DNA of 19,236 bases from UMGS1601 sp964617585. Its GTDB lineage: Bacteria; Bacillota; Clostridia; Oscillospirales; Ruminococcaceae. The stretch is from the NCBI GenBank assembly GCA_964617585.1, contig CAZTXS010000027.1, positions 1-19,236 of the forward strand. Direction: 5' to 3'. The first letter of the stretch is position 1, and each line of letters opens with the position of its first letter. The notes beneath the pieces were generated by a model. It was not told where the DNA came from, ran no database searches, and was given only the letters and a program-made list of their open reading frames with translations. The position numbers and the translations under genes are program-made. This document shows, piece after piece, positions 14,634 to 19,236 of this stretch.

Positions 14634-14771
14634 ATGTCTTTTAGTGGCGTATGTATTGACTTACAGCTTTTAAACCTTTGTTGTAAACTTAAAAAATCTA
14701 AAAATACATCTCATATAACTTTCTACCAATTTTTTATGCGAATGTATATGTCATATATAATCCAAGCTTAA
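14634..14771 (+). CDS. Doubtful small ORF, 45 residues
   Basis: ATG at 14634 follows AAGGTGG at 7 bases, and the frame runs 45 codons to a TAA. The product would be a Cys-containing, Lys- and Tyr-rich peptide (LNLCCKLKKSK) with no recognised motif. It is the only plus-strand candidate in a 700-base gap and its composition is not distinctly coding. It may be chance. Confidence 0.15.
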   Translation: MSFSGVCIDLQLLNLCCKLKKSKNTSHITFYQFFMRMYMSYIIQA

Positions 14772-14861
14772 AATGATATTAGCAAACTGTGGAATTCAGA
14801 GAAGCCATACTTTCTTATCAAATATAAACTAGAGGTTGATAATTAGTAGTTATCTGTCGTT

Positions 14862-14895
14862 ATTCAACATTCAACGTGGCAAGCCCTTATTGAAT
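14862..14895. repeat. Interspersed repeat fragment, copy E
   Basis: The 3' part, GGCAAGCCCTTATTGAAT, matches the right end of copy B. The preceding CATTCAACGTGGCAAG matches the opposite orientation, as in copy D. It looks like a rearranged or inverted remnant of the family, about 34 bases long. Confidence 0.55.
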
Positions 14896-14909
14896 TTATC
14901 CAATTTTAA

Positions 14910-14929
14910 AAAATGTCTTAAGACATTTT
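14910..14929. terminator. Perfect 20-base palindrome, weak terminator candidate
   Basis: AAAATGTCTTAAGACATTTT reads the same on both strands. As RNA it gives an 8-bp stem with a TTAA loop, followed on each side by AT-rich DNA. It could also be a protein-binding site. Confidence 0.35.
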
Positions 14930-14969
14930 AATAATTTCTGTGAATATCATATCCAATTTTACAAAAAAA

Positions 14970-15001
14970 AGAGGCAAGAAGTTTTATTACTTCTTACCTC
15001 T
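14970..15001 (-). terminator. Terminator of ilvE
   Basis: AGAGG and AAGAAGT pair with ACTTCTT and CCTCT around a short AT loop, with one unpaired base in each arm. On the minus strand the stem is followed by eight T residues. The plus side also has a T-run, so it could work both ways. Confidence 0.85.
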
Positions 15002-15093
15002 AAATTTTTTGCTTATTTAGCCTGACGTTGTGAAAGGCTTTATAATTACAAACTCCCAAAAAGCAAGCTGCGTGCAGGGGACACCCCTGCCGG

Positions 15094-16167
15094 CTAAACC
15101 TCAACCGGAAAAATCCAGCCGAACTCGTCAGGAAGTGTTCCCCACTGAATACCTGTCATCGTATCGTAAAGCATCTGCGATATAGGTCCGATTTGGTTGT
15201 TGTTGATAGTCATAATCTTGTCGTTCCATTTCAGGTGACCGACAGGAGAAATAACAGCGGCAGTACCCGTACCGAAAACTTCTTGAAGCTTGCCGTTGTC
15301 ATAGGCTTCGGCAATTTCTTCAATAGAAATTCTTCTTTCTTCAACCTCATATCCGTGATTTTTGCATACTTCTATTGCAGATTTTCTTGTAATACCCGGA
15401 AGAACCGAACCTGTCAGCGCAGGCGTTATAATCTTGCCGTCGATAACAAAGAAGATGTTCATAGAGCCTACTTCTTCAACATATTTCTGTTCAACGCCGT
15501 CCAGCCACAGAACCTGTTCATAATCCTGCTGATGAGCCTCATCCTGACCTTTAAGAGATATAGCGTAGTTAGCGGCGGTTTTAGCAAATCCCGTACCGCC
15601 TCTTACGGCTCTGACATATTTATTTTCAACATAGATTTTAACAGGATTAAGACCTGTAGAGTAATAAGCTCCCGACGGAGAAAGGATAATCATAAATAAA
15701 TAGTGATCGGCAGGACGAACGCCTACATAAGGGTCGGTTGCAAAAATAAACGGTCTTATGTATAAAGAAGTTCCCTCCGCATTAGGAACCCAGTCCTTCT
15801 CCACTTTAAGAAGAGCCATAAGTGCGTCAAGGCAGTCCTGTTCATTGACCTTAGGGATAACCATTCTATCATTAGAAACGTTCATTCTCTTGAAATTCTC
15901 ATCAGGTCTGAAAAGCTGAATAGAGCCGTCTTTGGTTCTGTAAGCTTTAAGACCCTCAAAAATCTCCTGACCATAGTGAAGGCACATTGCGGCAGGTGAA
16001 AGAGAAATATCGCCGAACGGAACTATTCTTGCATTATGCCAGCCCTCGCCGGTATCATAATTCATAATAAACATATGGTCTGTAAATATATTACCGAAGC
16101 CAAGCTTAGATTCGTCTTTCGGCTTTTCTTTCAGCTTATCTGAAAGCTCATACTTAATTTCCAACAT
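15094..16167 (-). CDS. ilvE: Branched-chain amino acid aminotransferase
   Basis: A class IV PLP-dependent aminotransferase that makes or breaks down leucine, isoleucine and valine by exchanging amino groups with 2-oxoglutarate. It is cytoplasmic and has 357 residues, the usual length of the type II (eukaryote-like) BCAT group. Diagnostic segments are GQEIFEGLKAY (about 66-76), the PLP lysine motif GGTGFAKTAANYA with Lys196, VGSMNIFFV, and EVFGTGTAAVISPVG near the C-terminus. The AAAGAGG before the ATG is strong. The gene is monocistronic, with its own promoter (16207-16235) and terminator (14970-15001). No T-box leader is visible in the short upstream region, so leucine-type control by that route is not supported. 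Confidence 0.96.
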   Translation of the reverse strand: MLEIKYELSDKLKEKPKDESKLGFGNIFTDHMFIMNYDTGEGWHNARIVPFGDISLSPAAMCLHYGQEIFEGLKAYRTKDGSIQLFRPDENFKRMNVSNDRMVIPKVNEQDCLDALMALLKVEKDWVPNAEGTSLYIRPFIFATDPYVGVRPADHYLFMIILSPSGAYYSTGLNPVKIYVENKYVRAVRGGTGFAKTAANYAISLKGQDEAHQQDYEQVLWLDGVEQKYVEEVGSMNIFFVIDGKIITPALTGSVLPGITRKSAIEVCKNHGYEVEERRISIEEIAEAYDNGKLQEVFGTGTAAVISPVGHLKWNDKIMTINNNQIGPISQMLYDTMTGIQWGTLPDEFGWIFPVEV

Positions 16168-16206
16168 ATTAAATTACCTCTTTCATAAAAATTATATATC
16201 ACATTT

Positions 16207-16235
16207 ATTATATACTCTAATAATAAAAATTGCAA
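16207..16235 (-). promoter_or_regulatory. Sigma-A promoter of ilvE
   Basis: On the minus strand TTGCAA (16230-16235) and TATAAT (16207-16212) have a 17-base spacer. The leader is only about 33 bases, too short for an attenuator. Confidence 0.7.
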
Positions 16236-16316
16236 TATAAATTATCAAATTATTCGTATTTTCAATAAAAACAACAATTTTGAGAAGATTTAACGGTTAT
16301 TTTGATGAAAATAAAA

Positions 16317-16347
16317 GGTCCGTCCTTCATTTTTTTAAGAACAGACC
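16317..16347 (-). terminator. Terminator of yebC
   Basis: On the minus strand GGTCTGTTCTT pairs with AAGGACGGACC (two G-U pairs) across a 9-base loop, and TTTTATTTT follows. It lies 21 bases after the yebC stop. Confidence 0.8.
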
Positions 16348-16368
16348 ATAATTATTAAAAGTAAGAGT

Positions 16369-17100
16369 TTATTCAGCCGGCATATCCCAGTTGTGATAAA
16401 CCTCCTGAACATCGTCGTTGTCCTCCAACGTTTCCAGAAGAAGATTCATCTTCTTTATAGAATCCTCATCAGTTAACGACACTCGGTTGGAAGGTATCTG
16501 CTCAGCTTCAGCCGACAGAACATTATAGCCTAAATCTGTCATTGCGTGATTAACGTCCGAAACATCGTTCGGAGCGCAGGTAATCTCGATTATATCATCT
16601 TCTATGCTGAAATCGGAAGCTCCCGACTCAAGGCAGTCCTCCATAATCTTATCTTCGTCCGCTCCGTTATTTTCTAAAACAACTATTCCTTTCTGCTCAA
16701 ACATAAACGAAACACATCCGGTCGTTCCCAGATTGCCCCCGAACTTGTCAAAATAGTGTCTTATATCACCTGCCGTACGATTCTTATTATCCGTCAGACA
16801 TTCGACAATAAGCGCTACCCCGTTCGGTCCGTAACCCTCATACACCATTGTTTCATAATTATTTTTGTCGCCTTCACCTGCAGCCTTTTTTATCATTCTC
16901 TCAATATTATCATTAGGCACATTGTTGCTCTTAGCCTTCTGAATCAAATCACGAAGCTTAGAATTGTTAGCAGGATCAGGTCCGCCCTCTTTAACGCAAA
17001 CCATCATTTCTCTTCCGATTTTAGTGAATATCTTTGCCTTTGCAGCGTCGTTTCCCTCTTTTTTTCTCTTGATATTACTCCACTTTGAATGTCCAGACAT
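16369..17100 (-). CDS. yebC: YebC/PmpR-family protein (TACO1-like)
   Basis: A cytoplasmic protein of 243 residues with the invariant start SGHSKWSNIKRKK and the core motifs NNVPNDNIERMIKKAAG and YEGYGPNGVALIVECLTDNKNRT. The family comprises probable DNA-binding regulators (PmpR) and, in more recent work, factors that help ribosomes through poly-proline or similar stalls. The target here cannot be read from sequence. Length and motifs are complete. The ATG follows TAGGAG. The promoter at 17137-17165 lies in the gap after the XRE gene, and a terminator follows the stop. Confidence 0.95.
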   Translation of the reverse strand: MSGHSKWSNIKRKKEGNDAAKAKIFTKIGREMMVCVKEGGPDPANNSKLRDLIQKAKSNNVPNDNIERMIKKAAGEGDKNNYETMVYEGYGPNGVALIVECLTDNKNRTAGDIRHYFDKFGGNLGTTGCVSFMFEQKGIVVLENNGADEDKIMEDCLESGASDFSIEDDIIEITCAPNDVSDVNHAMTDLGYNVLSAEAEQIPSNRVSLTDEDSIKKMNLLLETLEDNDDVQEVYHNWDMPAE

Positions 17101-17136
17101 AAAATTCTCCTACTTTCATAACTTTTGCTGCATAAT

Positions 17137-17165
17137 ATTTTATCACAATCGAAAATATAAGTCAA
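17137..17165 (-). promoter_or_regulatory. Sigma-A promoter of yebC
   Basis: On the minus strand TTGACT (17160-17165) and TAAAAT (17137-17142) are 17 bases apart. It begins 29 bases past the XRE stop, so yebC need not depend on the XRE transcript. Confidence 0.75.
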
Positions 17166-17193
17166 CATTTCATAAATTGCACAAAACATTACC

Positions 17194-17508
17194 CTATCTG
17201 CACATTTTTTCATAATACTCAATCAAAATGTCAGCCTTGTCCATCGGCAGGCTTCTGTACAGCGTCAGAAGCTTCTTTTCATTATCGTTAAGATAAGCAT
17301 TCTTATCAGGCTCGTCGTTAAAAAACTCTGACAGAGTTATACCCAAGCTGTCGGTCAGCCTTTTTAAAACCACAATAGTCGGCTGTTTTATTCCGTTCTC
17401 TATATTCCTTATATGATTCTCAGATACATCGCTCAGCTTTGAAAGCTTATATACGCTGAGCTTATTTAAACTTCTCCAATAATAAAGCCGTTCACCTATA
17501 TTCATCAT
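17194..17508 (-). CDS. XRE-family HTH regulator
   Basis: A 104-residue transcription factor of the Cro/C1 type. The HTH covers about residues 4-58 (ERLYYWRSLNKLSVYKLSKLSDVSENHIRNIENGIKQPTIVVLKRL). A short helical C-terminal part (NDNEKKLLTLYRSLPMDKADILIEYYEKM) resembles that of many Firmicute XRE proteins and probably serves dimerisation. The gene is divergent from the diguanylate cyclase gene, and inverted repeats lie in the shared region, so autoregulation and control of the cyclase are reasonable guesses. GGAG lies 11 bases before the ATG, with a second ATG next to it. No phage or toxin partner is adjacent. Confidence 0.88.
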   Translation of the reverse strand: MMNIGERLYYWRSLNKLSVYKLSKLSDVSENHIRNIENGIKQPTIVVLKRLTDSLGITLSEFFNDEPDKNAYLNDNEKKLLTLYRSLPMDKADILIEYYEKMCR

Positions 17509-17509
17509 A

Positions 17510-17521
17510 AGTATTCATACT
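17510..17521. promoter_or_regulatory. Small inverted repeat before the XRE gene
   Basis: AGTATTCATACT has 5-base arms around TC and lies between the RBS and the start of the XRE gene. A similar but looser pair, TATAC (17621-17625) and GTATA (17635-17639), lies in the cyclase promoter. A shared operator is possible but weakly supported. Confidence 0.25.
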
Positions 17522-17612
17522 CCAATTTTAATTTTCAGACAACACTTACCACAAATAATTCTGTATTTATAGTGTAACACAAATACATCTTTTTAATAAC
17601 CGACCTATAGAT

Positions 17613-17641
17613 TTGACTTTTATACACTTTAGGAGTATAAT
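17613..17641 (+). promoter_or_regulatory. Sigma-A promoter of the diguanylate cyclase gene
   Basis: TTGACT (17613-17618) and TATAAT (17636-17641) have a 17-base spacer. Start near 17648 leaves a leader of about 55 bases to a possible CTG start or 100 to the ATG. Confidence 0.75.
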
Positions 17642-17749
17642 TTGAATATTGGCTACAGGGAACGAAAAAATACATAGAATAATACGAAAGAAGGAATATC
17701 TCTGAAACTGACAAACAAAACATCAACGTACAATAAAAAAGAAAATCTT

Positions 17750-18886
17750 ATGGATTACGAGTATAATGAATTAACGGTCAAAGCTCTTAATCTGCATTAT
17801 AATTTTTTGTTGATTTCCTCTGTTATATGTCTGTTTATTGAAGCAATATACTACTTTGTTCTGTCATATCTTAATTTATTTACAGACTCGGGAGTGAAAT
17901 ATATTGTTAAATTTATCTGTACTCCTTTAGCTATTAATCTTTTACTGATTATAATCAATAGAATAATTATGAGCAGAAAAAAACTGAGCCTTATTGCCAA
18001 AGCTTATTTTCTTTCGCTTTCGACAGTAGCTATCGGATTGGAATTAGGTATCATACACACAGTTTTTCCGTCCGTGTACATATCCTTTGACATTGCTGTT
18101 GTTCTTACTATTTTCTACGGCGACAGAATTCTTTTGACCGCTACTTTTATTTTTTCATTTTTATGCAGAACAATTGTAACTTTTATATCAATAGACAAAA
18201 CCGCAGTGCACGGCAGGTATCATTTCACCGACGCAGCTGTATCGCTTATAATACTTATTATTATTTACTTTATCTCACTTCAAATAATAACAATAGAAAA
18301 GAAAAAGCAGAACATTATAATACAAAGCAGAAAAGAAAGAGAAAACCTTGAAATGTGCGCAAGGGTTGATAACCTTACAAAGCTCATGAACAGAAAAGCG
18401 CTGACCGATTCTTTTAAAAGCATTTACAAAAACAAGGCTGAGTTACCATCGTACTTTGCTATTTTTGATGTAGACAACTTCAAAAAGATGAACGATACAT
18501 ACGGTCATATTTACGGTGACAAAATTTTAAAATTTATCAGTCAGACTTTTCTTGAAAGCAATGATATTGACTTTTTCAGATACGGCGGAGATGAATTCTG
18601 CGCATTTATATACAAAAGCTCTCTTGAAAATACTGTGTCGAAAATAAGAAACATTCAGAGCAGGGCAAAAAACTGCATGGATATTTCGGAAAGTGAAATT
18701 CCTATAGAGGTAAGCGTCGGTTTAACTCATTATACAAGCAGTTCAATCAAGCCTGAAACGATTTTCAGTCAGGCTGATTACGCTTTGTATCATTCTAAGA
18801 GAACCAATAAGGGCAGTATAAGTATTTTTGAGAAAATTGACACTTCCGATTATAATGAATATATAACAAATAAATTTTTCAGATAA
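17750..18886 (+). CDS. Membrane-bound diguanylate cyclase (GGDEF)
   Basis: A 378-residue membrane protein that should make cyclic di-GMP from two GTP. The N-terminal half has about six hydrophobic segments (from about residue 16 to 180) with no recognised sensor domain. A basic helical linker (about 183-205) leads to the GGDEF domain (DNLTKLMNRKAL onward). The active-site motif RYGGDEF is intact at residues 277-283, and FDVDNFKKMNDTYGH carries the Mg-binding Asp. The RxxD inhibitory site upstream of GGDEF is absent, so product inhibition through it is unlikely. No EAL domain is present. The ATG at 17750 has only a weak RBS. AGAAGGA stands 6 bases before an in-frame CTG at 17702, which would add 16 residues. 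It diverges from the XRE gene. Confidence 0.92.
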   Translation: MDYEYNELTVKALNLHYNFLLISSVICLFIEAIYYFVLSYLNLFTDSGVKYIVKFICTPLAINLLLIIINRIIMSRKKLSLIAKAYFLSLSTVAIGLELGIIHTVFPSVYISFDIAVVLTIFYGDRILLTATFIFSFLCRTIVTFISIDKTAVHGRYHFTDAAVSLIILIIIYFISLQIITIEKKKQNIIIQSRKERENLEMCARVDNLTKLMNRKALTDSFKSIYKNKAELPSYFAIFDVDNFKKMNDTYGHIYGDKILKFISQTFLESNDIDFFRYGGDEFCAFIYKSSLENTVSKIRNIQSRAKNCMDISESEIPIEVSVGLTHYTSSSIKPETIFSQADYALYHSKRTNKGSISIFEKIDTSDYNEYITNKFFR

Positions 18887-18903
18887 CTTAATATTATAAT
18901 AAA

Positions 18904-18931
18904 AAGGTTCGGCTGTTAAACGCCGAACCTT
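18904..18931 (+). terminator. Terminator after the diguanylate cyclase gene
   Basis: AAGGTTCGGC and GCCGAACCTT form a perfect 10-bp stem with an 8-base loop, 17 bases after the stop. The T-tract after it is interrupted (TAAAATTTATATAATTTTC), so efficiency may be moderate. Confidence 0.75.
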
Positions 18932-18956
18932 AAAATTTATATAATTTTCACTTTAA

Positions 18957-19062
18957 ATTCAATAAAGGTTTGTCCGTCATTCAACGCGGCAAGGGTCGTC
19001 ATTGCCGACCGAGTAATGGAACCCGCCGCCTATAGAGGCGGGGGACATCTTGCTTAAGTTAT
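18957..19062 (-). repeat. Interspersed hairpin repeat, copy D (complete, about 106 bases)
   Basis: On the minus strand it runs from ATAACTTAAGCAAGATG to CCTTTATTGAAT. It contains three hairpins in a row: CCGCC/GGCGG around TCTATA, GGGT/ACCC around TCCATT, and GGTCG/CGACC around GCAATGA. No ORF and no transposase are present. The same order of parts is seen in copy B, which carries an insertion, and the start in copy A. It lies just past the cyclase terminator. Confidence 0.85.
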
Positions 19063-19236
19063 ATTAACGCTTTTCTTTCCAACGGTGAGGTCTTCTGATT
19101 TTGTAACACATCATTGACAAACCTACAACTTTTTAACAAGCTGAATTAATAAAAAAATAAAACGGTTCATTTAAACAGCATTATTTTGTATATTTAATAA
19201 TATATACTATGAGGCTTAATTTTAGCATTATCCTGC
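19063..19236. other. Right edge, no recognisable feature
   Basis: AT-rich sequence with stops in all frames and no clear promoter, RNA or repeat. It may be the intergenic space of a gene beyond the window. Confidence 0.6.

Larger units (their letters stand above)
14473..14969. other. Intergenic stretch between the beta-helix gene and ilvE terminator
   Basis: About 500 AT-rich bases hold no convincing gene. Visible items are a doubtful 45-codon ORF (14634-14771), repeat fragment E (14862-14895) and a perfect 20-base palindrome (14910-14929). It may be decayed sequence. Confidence 0.6.

Noticed and set aside
15193..15699. 168-codon plus-strand frame opposite ilvE
   Set aside because: It lies fully within a well-conserved gene on the other strand and encodes no recognisable motif.
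16168..16235. T-box or leucine attenuator before ilvE
   Set aside because: The leader from the predicted promoter is about 33 bases and has no T-box sequence or terminator.
17194..17508. Antitoxin or phage repressor role for the XRE protein
   Set aside because: No toxin, integrase or phage gene lies beside it.
17535..17726. 63-codon minus-strand frame between the XRE and cyclase genes
   Set aside because: It covers the cyclase promoter and leader, has no RBS and no motif.
1..19236. CRISPR array
   Set aside because: The repeats are few, dispersed, in both orientations and not separated by uniform spacers; no cas gene is visible.

Overview
The window looks like a piece of chromosome from a low- to mid-GC Firmicute of class Clostridia, most likely a Ruminococcus-like gut member of the Oscillospiraceae. 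This rests on gene content (an Nfn-type flavoprotein pair, a BspA-like LRR protein with a lysine-rich Fn3-like tail, a cytidylate-kinase-like protein), on strong AGGAGG-type ribosome binding sites, and on near-consensus sigma-A promoters with 17-base spacers. It is inference; there is no 16S gene or other direct marker.

Layout. 1-1928: a partial repeat, then uvrC (minus). 2018-4404: an SLC13/ArsB-type permease behind a strong promoter and a structured leader, then a P-loop kinase-like gene. An interspersed repeat separates these two genes, and a palindromic relative of it follows the kinase. 4451-6838: nfnB and nfnA (minus), overlapping by one base, with their own promoter. 6843-11458: a minus-strand cluster running lepA, a small membrane protein, hemW and a lipoprotein HlyD-type adaptor. 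11459-11837: no gene, but several RNA-like structures, including one that resembles a c-di-GMP-I (GEMM) aptamer, and a strong terminator. 11838-14434: two secreted proteins, a BspA-like LRR protein and a right-handed beta-helix protein (both minus). 14435-15093: intergenic, with palindromes, a repeat fragment, a doubtful small ORF and the ilvE terminator. 15094-17165: ilvE and yebC (minus), each with its own promoter and a terminator. 17194-18931: an XRE regulator (minus) divergent from a membrane diguanylate cyclase (plus). 18957-19062: a full repeat copy. 19063-19236: nothing recognisable.

How the genes work together. Most are housekeeping: nucleotide excision repair (UvrC), translation (LepA, and YebC of the EF-P-linked/regulator family), branched-chain amino acid transamination (IlvE), and electron bifurcation between NADH, NADPH and ferredoxin (NfnAB). 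The accessory part is the secreted LRR and beta-helix pair, the GEMM-like RNA beside it and the diguanylate cyclase about 4 kb away. Together these suggest, but do not prove, a c-di-GMP-controlled surface programme. No CRISPR array, transposase, phage gene, tRNA or rRNA is visible.

The best candidates for something undescribed are the 105-base permease leader, where a hairpin loop can pair with the ribosome binding site; the GEMM-like RNA with no obvious target gene; and the repeat family built of three tandem hairpins.
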